Below are positions 1-7,975 of a DNA stretch of 32,113 nt, in pieces. The stretch is from an uncultured Alistipes sp. (lineage in GTDB: Bacteria; Bacteroidota; Bacteroidia; Bacteroidales; Rikenellaceae): assembly GCA_937895825.1 (NCBI GenBank), contig CALBKP010000024.1, positions 1 to 32,113 on the forward strand. Direction: 5' to 3'. Within the stretch, counting starts at the first letter, position 1. Every line of letters begins with the position of its first letter. A program made the translations under genes and the position numbers. Below the pieces are notes generated by a model. It was not told where the DNA came from. It was given only the letters and a program-made list of their open reading frames with translations, and made no database searches.

Positions 1-6
1 ATCTAC

Positions 7-108
7 CCTTTAGCGGACAAAGTCCGCGAGCAACACTTCAACAACTCTTTAGCGCATAGCGCGACCAACCCTTAATCTCTCCTTTAGCGGACAAAGTCCG
101 CGAGCAAC
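7..108. repeat. Three hairpin-forming short repeats
   Basis: Three units lie at 8-34, 47-69 and 82-108. The first and third are identical over 28 bases (7-34 and 81-108). Each unit begins CTTTA and ends GA[GC]CAAC. In between sits a perfect hairpin: GCGGAC-AAA-GTCCGC in units 1 and 3, and the different GCGC-ATA-GCGC in unit 2. The flanks and the hairpin shape are conserved while the stem sequence changes, so this looks like a family of small dispersed structured repeats rather than a simple tandem duplication. The left side may continue outside the window. No coding sequence was seen here. Confidence 0.75.
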
Positions 109-138
109 CATCCTCTCGCCCCTTCCGCTCACCTAAAA

Positions 139-187
139 GTTCGTCCCGTTCGCCCTGTTCGTTTTGTTCGTTTGTTCGCCCTGTTCG
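139..187. repeat. 9-bp tandem repeat, consensus GTTCGYYYT
   Basis: Six copies of GTTCG start at 139, 148, 157, 166, 174 and 183, giving a period of 9, 9, 9, 8 and 9 bases. Bases between the GTTCG cores are pyrimidine/T rich. The array ends about 20 bases before the promoter of the glycosyltransferase gene. It could be a slippage-prone microsatellite that changes promoter context, or a decayed remnant of a longer array. No function can be read directly. Confidence 0.7.
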
Positions 188-207
188 TTGGCAGTTGGGC
201 GTTTTTT

Positions 208-238
208 TTGTTGTTTTACAGAAAAATTACTACATTTG
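208..238 (+). promoter_or_regulatory. Bacteroidetes-type promoter for the glycosyltransferase
   Basis: TTG at 208-210, a 20-base spacer and TACATTTG at 231-238 match the Bacteroidetes sigma-ABfr consensus (TTG, 19-21 nt, TAnnTTTG). Transcription should start near 245. This favours the ATG at 283 as the gene start. Confidence 0.7.
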
Positions 239-282
239 CGGTTGCATCGCGCGTGCGCGCATGCACGTTTTATAATTATAAT

Positions 283-1440
283 ATGAAGCGCAGCAGTACC
301 ATAGGTTTCGATGCACGCTACGCCCCCGTGGGAGAGTCGTCGCGTGGCAGCTATGCCCGCCTCCTTGTCGAGGCACTTGCCGAGGCGTGTCCGCGCCGCA
401 GCTACCTACGCATGTACACCTCCGAGAGTGGCGATAATGCTGAGTTCAAGCGTCTTACCTCGCGTCATAACGTCGAGGCCATGTCACCCGATGGAGCTCT
501 CTGGCGCAAGCTCACGTGGCTCTGGCGCGAGTGGCATATCGTGCGCGACCTACGCCGTGGCGACGTGGAGCTGTATCACAGCCTCAGCGCAACGCTCCCC
601 TTTGGCCTCGAGCGCAACAACATACGCTCCGTGGTGTCGGTACACAACCTCGATTTCCTCGCCCTCAGCTCGTTCCATAACCCCGTGAAGAATGCCCTGC
701 ACCGCCTGGCCATAGCCTCGGCCGTAGGGCGTGCCGACCGTGTCGTGGCGGCGAGCGAGTGCGTCAAGCGCGATATCGTGCGCTACTTCTCCGTCAATGC
801 CGACAAGGTCGATGTCATCTACCGCAGCTGTCACCCACGCTTCGCCGAGCCCCTCACAGCGGAGCATCTCAGCGAGGTAGCCTCGCGCCTCCTGCTGCCC
901 AAGCGCTACATCCTCACCGTGGGTACGCAGCGCGAGTACAAGAATATAGGGCCACTTATCGAGGGCATGTCGGAGCTGCCTGCCGACCTGCACTTTGTCA
1001 TCGTCGGTGGCGCAACGAAGTACACCAAGCATATACGCTTCCGTATCAAGTCGTTAGGCTTGGAACATAGGGTACATATCATCCACAATGTCGACGAGGA
1101 GGATATGCCCGCCATCTACCGCCTCGCCACGCTCTACGTACACCCCTCGCGCTACGAGGGCTTCGCTACGCCCATCGTCGAGGCACTCACCGTGGGCATC
1201 CCCGTCATCGCTGCCATGGGCTCGAGTCTCGAGGAGGCTGGCGGCCCCGATAGCATATATGTCGACCCCGACGACCGTGAGGCGCTTATCCGCAGCATCA
1301 TTACGCTGCTCAACGACGACGAGCTACGCTCGGAGATGGCCACACGCGGCCGAGAGTATGCCACGCGCTTCCGCCCCGAGGTCATCGCCTACAACATACA
1401 GAACTGCTACCGACGCATAGGCGTAGACATAGCGGAATAG
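283..1440 (+). CDS. GT4-family glycosyltransferase
   Basis: Product is 385 aa, a usual length for a cytosolic GT-B fold, GT4 (glycosyl transferases group 1) enzyme that transfers a sugar from a nucleotide-sugar donor. The C-terminal donor-binding half is clear: ILTVGTQREYKNI at about residues 210-222, then HPSRYEGFATPIVEAL with the E-x7-E pair at E292 and E300, then GIPVIAA. The N-terminal half has SVHNLDFL and VVAASECVKRDIV, typical acceptor-domain segments. The reading frame stays open upstream to a TTG at 172, but that start lies before the promoter and inside the 9-bp repeats, so ATG 283 is chosen. The gene appears monocistronic, with 172 bases to the next gene. The acceptor cannot be told from sequence; LPS, capsule or exopolysaccharide glycan is the usual role in this family. 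Confidence 0.88.
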   Translation: MKRSSTIGFDARYAPVGESSRGSYARLLVEALAEACPRRSYLRMYTSESGDNAEFKRLTSRHNVEAMSPDGALWRKLTWLWREWHIVRDLRRGDVELYHSLSATLPFGLERNNIRSVVSVHNLDFLALSSFHNPVKNALHRLAIASAVGRADRVVAASECVKRDIVRYFSVNADKVDVIYRSCHPRFAEPLTAEHLSEVASRLLLPKRYILTVGTQREYKNIGPLIEGMSELPADLHFVIVGGATKYTKHIRFRIKSLGLEHRVHIIHNVDEEDMPAIYRLATLYVHPSRYEGFATPIVEALTVGIPVIAAMGSSLEEAGGPDSIYVDPDDREALIRSIITLLNDDELRSEMATRGREYATRFRPEVIAYNIQNCYRRIGVDIAE

Positions 1441-1547
1441 CAAAACAGAAAAACACGATGCTGGCGTACATGGCTCATAATAAGCATGTTCGCAGTGACG
1501 TTAGGAAATTAACACCGATTTTTTAAGGTGATTTAGTAGAAAATAAG

Positions 1548-1555
1548 TATCTTTG
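1548..1555 (+). promoter_or_regulatory. Promoter -7 element for etfB-etfA-acd
   Basis: TATCTTTG, the best Bacteroidetes -7 consensus, lies 57 bases before the etfB start. No clear TTG sits about 20 bases upstream, so the -33 element is weak. The rest of 1441-1612 is AT rich with no other feature seen. Confidence 0.65.
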
Positions 1556-1612
1556 ACCGTTTTTAGGCTCAAGATTAAATAGAATAAACGAGAAAACATA
1601 ATACATATCGTT

Positions 1613-2488
1613 ATGGAAAAAGTTACGAAAATCGTAGTTATGGCCAAGCAGGTGCCCGACACACGCAATGTGGGCAAGGATGCCATGACTCCGGAGGGCA
1701 CGGTGAACCGTGCTGCTCTTGCCGCAATCTTTAACCCCGAGGACCTCAACGCTCTGGAGATGGCTCTCCAGATGAAGGACCGCATCGGTGCAGCCACCGT
1801 CCATGTGCTCACCATGGGACCTCAGCGTGCTGCCGACATCATCCGCGAGGCTATGTTCCGCGGTGCTGATGGTGGTTATCTGCTCTCGGGTAAGGAGTTT
1901 GCAGGCTCCGACACGCTGGCAACGTCGTATGCCTTGGCGTGTGCGCTACGTAAGATCAACCCCGACATCATCGTCGCTGGCCGTCAGGCTATCGACGGCG
2001 ATACTGCACAGGTAGGCCCTCAGGTTGCCGAGAAGCTCGCGCTTCCTCAGGTTACCTACGCCGAGGAGCTCGTTGACATCAACGCCACGGAGATCACCAT
2101 CAAGCGTCGCTTGGAGCGTGGCTCTGAGGTTGTCATCGCGCCACTTCCCGCCGTTATCACGGTTAACTCGTCGGCCAAGGAGTGCCGCCCCCGCAACGCT
2201 AAGCGCGTGATGAAGTTCAAGTATGCGTTGGCTACCTCGGAGCTCGCCACGGCCGATGACAAGCGCAAGGCATTCATCGACGAGCGCCAGTATCTGCACA
2301 TCGTCGAGTTCTCGGCGGCAGATGTTGACCCCGACCCCGCGCAGCTCGGCCTGAGCGGCTCGCCCACCAAGGTAAAGAGGATCGAGAACGTCGTGTTCCA
2401 GGCTAAGGAGGCCAAGACCCTCACGGCCGACGACAACGACATTGAGGCACTTATGCAGGAACTTATTGCGAGCCACACGCTCGGTTAA
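1613..2488 (+). CDS. etfB: Electron transfer flavoprotein, beta subunit
   Basis: Product is 291 aa and begins with the EtfB signature VVMAKQVPDT. EtfB with EtfA forms a soluble flavin heterodimer that passes electrons to or from acyl-CoA dehydrogenases. Residues 122-140 contain AGRQAIDGDTAQVGP, a nucleotide/flavin-binding loop. From established knowledge, the DGDTAQVGP version is typical of Etf groups that include electron-bifurcating enzymes, whereas the human-type protein has DDDCNQTG. This suggests, but does not prove, NADH-dependent bifurcation. It is the first gene of etfB-etfA-acd, 17 bases before etfA. The start is ATG without a Shine-Dalgarno sequence, as usual in the phylum. Confidence 0.93.
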   Translation: MEKVTKIVVMAKQVPDTRNVGKDAMTPEGTVNRAALAAIFNPEDLNALEMALQMKDRIGAATVHVLTMGPQRAADIIREAMFRGADGGYLLSGKEFAGSDTLATSYALACALRKINPDIIVAGRQAIDGDTAQVGPQVAEKLALPQVTYAEELVDINATEITIKRRLERGSEVVIAPLPAVITVNSSAKECRPRNAKRVMKFKYALATSELATADDKRKAFIDERQYLHIVEFSAADVDPDPAQLGLSGSPTKVKRIENVVFQAKEAKTLTADDNDIEALMQELIASHTLG

Positions 2489-2505
2489 TCGCTTAGAGTA
2501 AGACT

Positions 2506-3525
2506 ATGAACAACGTATTTGTATATATCGAGATTGAGGAGCGCGAGATTGCCGACGTATCGTTGGAGCTCCTCACCAAGGGCCGCGAGCTCGCCACAAC
2601 GCTTGGCGTTAAGCTTGAGGCGGTAGTTATCGGTAAGGATGTCAAGGCTTTGGCTCCCGAGTTGGCTAAGTATGGTGCCGACACGGTATGGGTTGCCGAC
2701 GACGAGATTTTTGCACCGTTCCGTACCCTGCCACATACGGCCGTTATGGTTGGCCTTATCGAGCAGGAGAAGCCTCAGATTGCACTCTTTGGCGCTACGC
2801 CCGTAGGCCGTGACTTCGCACCACGTGTGTCATCGGCACTCCACAGCGGTCTTACGGCCGACTGCACGGAGCTCGTCATCGGCGAGCATAAGGACGCAAA
2901 GACAGGCAAGGAGTACGACTCGCTGCTCTACCAGATTCGCCCAGCGTTTGGTGGTAACATCATCGCCACCATCGTTAACCCCGAGTGCCGCCCACAGATG
3001 GCCACCGTGCGCGAGGGTGTTATGCGCAAGGAGGCACTCGCCCAGCCCGCCGCTGGCGAGGTTAAGGAGATCGACTGGAAGCCTATGGTTAAGGATACCG
3101 ACCTTGCCGTGCGTATCGTTGAGCGCCATATCGAGGAGCGTAAGATCAACATCAAGGGTGCATCTATCATCGTTGCTGGTGGCTACGGCGTAGGCTCGAA
3201 AGAGGGCTTTAAGCTGGTGCATGAGCTTGCTGATGTGCTTGGCGGTGAAGTTGGTGCTTCACGTGCTGCTGTCGATGCAGGCTTCACCGAGCACGAGCGC
3301 CAGATTGGCCAGACGGGTGTCACCGTTCGCCCCAAGCTCTACATCGCTTGCGGTATCTCGGGTCAGATTCAGCATACGGCAGGTATGGATGGCTCGGCTA
3401 TGATCGTCGCTATCAACACCGACCCCGCCGCACCTATCAACAAGATTGCCGACTATGCCATCACGGGCAGTGTCGAGGAGGTCATCCCCAAGATGATCAA
3501 GTATTACAAACAGAACTCAAAGTAA
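2506..3525 (+). CDS. etfA: Electron transfer flavoprotein, alpha subunit
   Basis: Product is 339 aa, a normal EtfA length. The N-terminal domain (about 1-190) has the nucleotide-binding fold with ALFGATPVGRDFAPRVS. The C-terminal FAD domain has the highly conserved run GASRAAVDAGF at about 250-260, QIGQTGVTVRPKLYIACGIS at about 267-286 and QHTAGM just after, ending with INTDPAAPINKIADYAITG. It holds the FAD that shuttles electrons to the dehydrogenase. It follows etfB by 17 bases and precedes the acyl-CoA dehydrogenase by 7, so all three are surely co-transcribed. Confidence 0.95.
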   Translation: MNNVFVYIEIEEREIADVSLELLTKGRELATTLGVKLEAVVIGKDVKALAPELAKYGADTVWVADDEIFAPFRTLPHTAVMVGLIEQEKPQIALFGATPVGRDFAPRVSSALHSGLTADCTELVIGEHKDAKTGKEYDSLLYQIRPAFGGNIIATIVNPECRPQMATVREGVMRKEALAQPAAGEVKEIDWKPMVKDTDLAVRIVERHIEERKINIKGASIIVAGGYGVGSKEGFKLVHELADVLGGEVGASRAAVDAGFTEHERQIGQTGVTVRPKLYIACGISGQIQHTAGMDGSAMIVAINTDPAAPINKIADYAITGSVEEVIPKMIKYYKQNSK

Positions 3526-3532
3526 CGAAGCT

Positions 3533-5242
3533 ATGGCAAACTTTTATTTAGATAACAAAGATTTGCAGTATCACCTCTCTCACCCCTTGATGAAGAGGAT
3601 TATCGAGCTCAAGGAGCGTAACTTTGCCGATGCTGCTGAGTACGACTACGCACCGCAGGATGCGGAGGATGCACTCGACTCGTACCACCGTGTGTTGGAG
3701 ATCGTCGGTGACGTATGTGGCGAGGTGCTTGCCCCAAATGCTGAGGGTGTCGACCACGAGGGCCCACGTGTTGTCAACGACCACGTGGAGTATGCTTCGG
3801 GCACTGTCCGCAACCTCGAGGCACTCAATGCCGCAGGCCTTGGCGGTATGACTCTTCCCCGCCGCTTCAACGGCTTGAATATGCCTGTTACCTGCTTTGC
3901 TATGGCTAACGAGATGGTTGCCCGTGCAGACGCTGGCTTCGAGAATATCTGGGGCTTGCAGGACTGCGCCGAGACCATCAACGAGTTCGCCACCGAGGAG
4001 ATCAAGGCTAAGTTCTTACCCCGCGTGTCGGCTGGCGAGACCTGCGCTATGGACCTCACTGAGCCCGATGCAGGCTCTGACCTCGGTGCCGTTATGCTCA
4101 AGGCTACGTGGGACGAGGCCGCTGGCGTATGGCGTTTGAACGGCTGTAAGCGCTTCATCACCAATGGTGATGGTGACATATCGTTGGTGTTGGCTCGTAC
4201 CGAGGAGGGAACGAAGGATGCTCGCGGTCTGTCGATGCTTATCTACGACAAGCGCGACGGTGGCGTTAAGGTGCGTCGCATCGAGAACAAGCTCGGTATC
4301 AAGGGCTCACCCACCTGCGAGTTGGTCTTCAACAACGCCCCCGCAGTATTGGTTGGCGACCGTAAGATGGGACTTATCAAGTACGTTATGTCGCTGATGA
4401 ACGCAGCACGTCTCGGTATCGCTGCCCAGTCGACGGGTCTTTGCGAGGCTGCCTACCGCGAGGCATTGAAGTATGCCGCCGAGCGTGAGCAGTTTGGCAA
4501 GGCTATCAACGAGTTCGCGGCCGTAAGAGAGATGCTTAAGAATATGGAGGCTAAGACCCTTGCATCGCGTGCAATGCTCTACGAGACAGCTCGTTTCGTC
4601 GACATCTACAAGCAGCTTACGCACATCTCTCACGACCGCTCGTTGGAGCCGGAGGAGCGCAGCGAGATGAAGTTCTACAACCGCCTTGCTGATGGCTTCA
4701 CGCCACTTGCCAAGATGTTTGCCTCGGAGTATGCCAACGAGGTTGCCTACGACTCTATCCAGATTCACGGTGGTTCGGGCTATATGAAGGACTACGCCTG
4801 CGAGCGTCTGTACCGCGATGCCCGCATCATGAATATCTACGAGGGCACCACGCAGCTTCAGGTTGTTGCCGCCATCAACCACGTCACCAAGGGCACATAC
4901 CTCGAGCAGATGCTTCGCTACGAGGAGGAGCCCCGCTCGGAGGCTACGGTAGCTATGGCCGCTAAGCTCGCAGAGCTCCGCAAGGTTTATGAGCAGGTTG
5001 TCGAGCGCGTTGAGACCATCGACAAGGAGGCTGCAGGCTATAAGGAGTTCCACTCACGCCGCTTGGTCGAGATTGCCGGTTACATCCTCATCTCGCACCT
5101 CATTCTTCGCCAGGCTACCGAAGTCGAGGCCGACTATCTCAATCCAGCTAAGATATTCGTCAAGTATGCAGCAAAGAAGATTACCGAGGCTGCATCGTAT
5201 ATCAACTCATCTGATGCTTCGGATGTTGAGCTCTTCGCCTAA
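3533..5242 (+). CDS. Acyl-CoA dehydrogenase with C-terminal extension
   Basis: Product is 569 aa, longer than the ~380 aa classic short-chain enzyme because of a helical C-terminal extension after about residue 450, as in the 570-600 aa subfamily. Family signatures are CAMDLTEPDAGSDLGAV (171-187) and IQIHGGSGYMKDYACERLYR (409-428), followed by MNIYEGTTQLQ, where E437 sits at the catalytic-base position used by butyryl-CoA dehydrogenase. It oxidises acyl-CoA or, with a reduced Etf, reduces enoyl-CoA, using FAD in the cytoplasm. Being directly behind etfBA makes Etf its likely partner. Chain-length specificity cannot be read; short-chain or aryl-acrylyl-CoA substrates are possible. The gene ends 19 bases before a strong terminator shared with the convergent operon. 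Confidence 0.93.
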   Translation: MANFYLDNKDLQYHLSHPLMKRIIELKERNFADAAEYDYAPQDAEDALDSYHRVLEIVGDVCGEVLAPNAEGVDHEGPRVVNDHVEYASGTVRNLEALNAAGLGGMTLPRRFNGLNMPVTCFAMANEMVARADAGFENIWGLQDCAETINEFATEEIKAKFLPRVSAGETCAMDLTEPDAGSDLGAVMLKATWDEAAGVWRLNGCKRFITNGDGDISLVLARTEEGTKDARGLSMLIYDKRDGGVKVRRIENKLGIKGSPTCELVFNNAPAVLVGDRKMGLIKYVMSLMNAARLGIAAQSTGLCEAAYREALKYAAEREQFGKAINEFAAVREMLKNMEAKTLASRAMLYETARFVDIYKQLTHISHDRSLEPEERSEMKFYNRLADGFTPLAKMFASEYANEVAYDSIQIHGGSGYMKDYACERLYRDARIMNIYEGTTQLQVVAAINHVTKGTYLEQMLRYEEEPRSEATVAMAAKLAELRKVYEQVVERVETIDKEAAGYKEFHSRRLVEIAGYILISHLILRQATEVEADYLNPAKIFVKYAAKKITEAASYINSSDASDVELFA

Positions 5243-5261
5243 GAGAGCTTGATAATATAAG

Positions 5262-5292
5262 AGAGCCCGAGTGTATTCCACTCGGGCTCTTT
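5262..5292. terminator. Bidirectional intrinsic terminator
   Basis: A 12-bp perfect stem (AGAGCCCGAGTG with its complement, 5262-5273 and 5279-5290) closes a 5-base loop. It is followed by TTT on the plus strand and lies between the convergent dehydrogenase and CoA-transferase genes. Confidence 0.85.
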
Positions 5293-5314
5293 AGTTAGAA
5301 TCTCTTGCTCGCGG

Positions 5315-6604
5315 CTATGCTCTAAGGAATCCTATGCCGAAGCGCTCCACTGCCGCACGCTCCAAGTCCTCGCGCACCGATGGGTCGGCAATCGAGATAA
5401 GGAGCTTCGCGCGCTGGGCGAGTGACTTGTTACGCAGGTAGACAATGCCGTGCTCCGTGGCGATATACTGCGTCTGGAAGCGTGTCGTCACAACACCTGC
5501 ACCCTTCGTCAGCGTAGGCACAATCTTCGAGATACCCTTGTTGGTAATTGAGGGAAGAGCGATAAAACATTTGCCACCCTCCGACAGAGCACCACCATAC
5601 ATAAAGTCGTGCTGACCACCCACGCCCGAGAAGATGCGCTCACCGATACTGTCGGCGCAGATCTGACCCGTGAGGTCGATCTCTATGGCTGAGTTTACGG
5701 CCATCACACGTGGATTCTGACGTATGTTCTGTGGGTCGTTTGTCCACGCCACGTCGCGGATGACCACGTCACGGTTACCATCGAGGTAGTCGTAAAGACG
5801 CTGGCTGCCAAGACAGAGGCACGCCACCGACTGACCAGGGTATATCTTCTTGAGCGAGTTGTCGATGATACCCTTCTGAATGAGGGGTACCACGCCGTCG
5901 GTCATAGCCTCGGTGTGTAGGCCGAGGTGCTTATGGTTGTGCAACGCATCGAGCACAGCGTTGGGAATACCTCCCACACCAATCTGAAGCGTAGCGCCAT
6001 CGGGAATCTCCGAGGCGATAAAGTTACCTATGCGACGCTCCACGTCGTTGGGGATGACCGTTGGCACCTCCACCAGTGGCTCATCACCGCGCACCATAGC
6101 GTCGATCTTCGACACGTGGATTACGGGGTCACCAAACGTGCGAGGCATATACTTATTCACCTGGGCGATGATCACTTTCGAACACTCTGCCGCCGAGAAG
6201 GCCAAGTCTGCCGAGATACCATACGAGCAGTAACCCTCCTCGTCGGGCTCCGATACGTTAAGCAGCGTCACGTCGAGGGGTACCTGACCCGAACGGAACA
6301 GGAACGGAATCTCGCCGAGGAATGCGGGGATTGTCTGCGCCACACCCTCCTTGATGGCGTTACGCAGGTTGTTGGCAACGAAGAAGCTGAGGGGCTCGAA
6401 CGAGTCGCGCAACTCTGCCTTAGCATAGGGGGCATCGAAGCGACCGATGGCAAAGGCCGAATATACCTTCACATCGCGGAGCTCCGGAGCACGGTCGGTC
6501 ATCGCCTGCACCAGCACCTCGGGTATAGATGTCGAGCCCTGGATGAATACCGAGTCACCCGACTTGATAAGTTTCACGGCCTCAGCCGCACTTACTAATT
6601 TCAT
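5315..6604 (-). CDS. Acetyl-CoA hydrolase/CoA-transferase family protein
   Basis: Product is 429 aa, typical of the family that includes 4-hydroxybutyrate and butyryl-CoA:acetate CoA-transferases. Visible hallmarks are IQIGVGGIPNAV-type glycine loop at 207-217, LGLHTEAMTDG at 227-237 with E232 at the position of the glutamate that forms the glutamyl-CoA thioester in this family, and GVGGQHDFMYGGALSEGG for CoA binding. It should move CoA between an acyl-CoA and a free acid (often acetate) in the cytoplasm. It is last in the iorA-iorB-aminotransferase operon, so its likely substrate is the aryl- or branched acyl-CoA made by IOR, released as a fermentation acid while conserving the thioester. 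A hydrolase activity cannot be excluded. A hairpin at 6623-6647 separates it from the upstream gene. Confidence 0.88.
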   Translation of the reverse strand: MKLVSAAEAVKLIKSGDSVFIQGSTSIPEVLVQAMTDRAPELRDVKVYSAFAIGRFDAPYAKAELRDSFEPLSFFVANNLRNAIKEGVAQTIPAFLGEIPFLFRSGQVPLDVTLLNVSEPDEEGYCSYGISADLAFSAAECSKVIIAQVNKYMPRTFGDPVIHVSKIDAMVRGDEPLVEVPTVIPNDVERRIGNFIASEIPDGATLQIGVGGIPNAVLDALHNHKHLGLHTEAMTDGVVPLIQKGIIDNSLKKIYPGQSVACLCLGSQRLYDYLDGNRDVVIRDVAWTNDPQNIRQNPRVMAVNSAIEIDLTGQICADSIGERIFSGVGGQHDFMYGGALSEGGKCFIALPSITNKGISKIVPTLTKGAGVVTTRFQTQYIATEHGIVYLRNKSLAQRAKLLISIADPSVREDLERAAVERFGIGFLRA

Positions 6605-6622
6605 ACGTTTATAAGTTTAAGA

Positions 6623-6647
6623 GGGGCTGTCCTTCGCGGGCAGCCCC
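6623..6647. other. Intercistronic hairpin inside the ior operon
   Basis: GGGGCTG and CAGCCCC (7 bp) enclose an 11-base interior, with two more CC/GG pairs inside. It sits in the 51-base gap between the aminotransferase stop and the CoA-transferase start. No U-run follows on the minus strand, so it looks more like an mRNA processing or stability element than a full terminator. Confidence 0.6.
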
Positions 6648-6655
6648 AGTTAATT

Positions 6656-7972
6656 TTAATAGTCCTGCGAGAACAGACGCAGACGCTTGTCCAACTCGTC
6701 ATACTGGTAGTCCGAAATCATCGACACGCAACCGCGCAAGCCCTCACGCGTACTACCCGTGGGTGCAAGGGTGATGGCCGAGATACCGTAGTAGATGAGC
6801 TTGTTGATAAGCTGCTCGCCCGTCATATCCTTATAGCCGAAGGTGAAGAAGAAGCCGTCCGACACATCCTTGTCGCAATCCTTGTCGTAGACGATGTGGA
6901 AGCCGTTCTTTACCATGATCTCCTTCACGCGCTCGGCACGACGTGCATACTCGCGTGTGTGCTCCACGTAGTTAAGCTTACCGTCCGATGCTGCACGGAA
7001 CATAGCCGCAAGGGCATACTGTGCCGAGTGTGGCACGCCCGACGAGAGAACATAGAGGATGTTGAATATAAAGTTACGACGGAACTGACCATCGTTGCCA
7101 TACTTCTTGGCAAAGCCCTCGTAGCAACGCTCCGCAAGTGCGGGGTTCATAGCTACAACGGCGATACGCTGGCCTGCGTACGAGAACATCTTTGAGCCCG
7201 ACAAGAGGTGCAAGCAGTTGTTCGTATAGCGTGCCACCGATGGCTGATAGGGGGGCTCGAAGGGCTTAGAGCGGTCCTCGCGGAAGTCCATGTTGAGGTA
7301 CGCCAAGTCCTCGATGACAACAACGTCATACTTCGTAGCCAAGCGGCCGATGATCTCCAACTCCTCCTCCGTCAAGCACATCCATGTTGGGTTGTTGGGG
7401 TTGGAGTAGATCATACCGCTGATGCGTCCCGACGAGAGAATCTCCTCGAGCTTAGCCTCCAATGCCTTACCACGATAGTCAATCACATCGAACGACTCGT
7501 AGCGCACGCCCTGCACCTTACACTGCGACTTCTGCACGGGGAAGCCTGGGTCGATAAAGAGGATAGTGTCGCGGTCCTCGCGCATCTGCGTGAGTGCCAT
7601 GAACGAAGCAAACGCTCCCTGCATAGAGCCCACCGTGGGCACGAAGCACATGGGCGGGATGTCGAGGTTGATAAATGCCTTCACGAAGCGCGATGCCTCC
7701 TTCGTGAGGGGCTCAATACCCGTGATAAGTGGGTACTTCGAGCCTACGCCAGCAAGCAGAGCCTCGTGCTCAGCCTCGATGCCTATCTGCTCGGCGGGGA
7801 GTCCAGGCTCGCCAATCTCCATGCGGATATACTCCACGCCCGTCTTAGCCTCGATATCCTTAACGACGCTCACAAACTGGCGGATAGATGCTGCACCCAG
7901 CTCCTTAGCATTGCGCAAACCATTGGCAATACAGATGTTATCTACGGTCTGTTTATCTAATGGACGCTCCAT
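6656..7972 (-). CDS. PLP-dependent class I/II aminotransferase
   Basis: Product is 438 aa, fold type I. Visible PLP motifs are SNPNNPTWMCL (190-200, substrate/PLP Asn at N194), VVVIEDLAYLN with D222 and Y225, and SGSKMFSYAGQR with the Schiff-base lysine at K261. It swaps an amino group between an amino acid and a 2-oxo acid in the cytoplasm. Its place between iorB (3-base gap) and a CoA-transferase suggests it makes the 2-oxo acid consumed by IOR, most likely an arylpyruvate from Phe, Tyr or Trp. That substrate is an inference from context. The sequence is a full-length, intact member of the family. Confidence 0.9.
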   Translation of the reverse strand: MERPLDKQTVDNICIANGLRNAKELGAASIRQFVSVVKDIEAKTGVEYIRMEIGEPGLPAEQIGIEAEHEALLAGVGSKYPLITGIEPLTKEASRFVKAFINLDIPPMCFVPTVGSMQGAFASFMALTQMREDRDTILFIDPGFPVQKSQCKVQGVRYESFDVIDYRGKALEAKLEEILSSGRISGMIYSNPNNPTWMCLTEEELEIIGRLATKYDVVVIEDLAYLNMDFREDRSKPFEPPYQPSVARYTNNCLHLLSGSKMFSYAGQRIAVVAMNPALAERCYEGFAKKYGNDGQFRRNFIFNILYVLSSGVPHSAQYALAAMFRAASDGKLNYVEHTREYARRAERVKEIMVKNGFHIVYDKDCDKDVSDGFFFTFGYKDMTGEQLINKLIYYGISAITLAPTGSTREGLRGCVSMISDYQYDELDKRLRLFSQDY

Positions 7973-7975
7973 AGT

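Noticed and set aside
7..187. CRISPR array at the left edge
   Set aside because: Repeats are few, have variable stems and irregular spacers shorter than 20 bases, and no cas gene is present.
172..282. TTG start extending the glycosyltransferase by 37 residues
   Set aside because: It begins inside the 9-bp repeat array and before the TACATTTG promoter; the added residues do not match the family start.
4307..5053. 248-codon open frame on the minus strand inside the acyl-CoA dehydrogenase gene
   Set aside because: It is a shadow of a strongly conserved gene, with no family resemblance and no promoter.
7208..7960. 250-codon open frame on the plus strand inside the aminotransferase gene
   Set aside because: Antisense shadow caused by GC-rich codon bias; the aminotransferase motifs on the other strand are intact.
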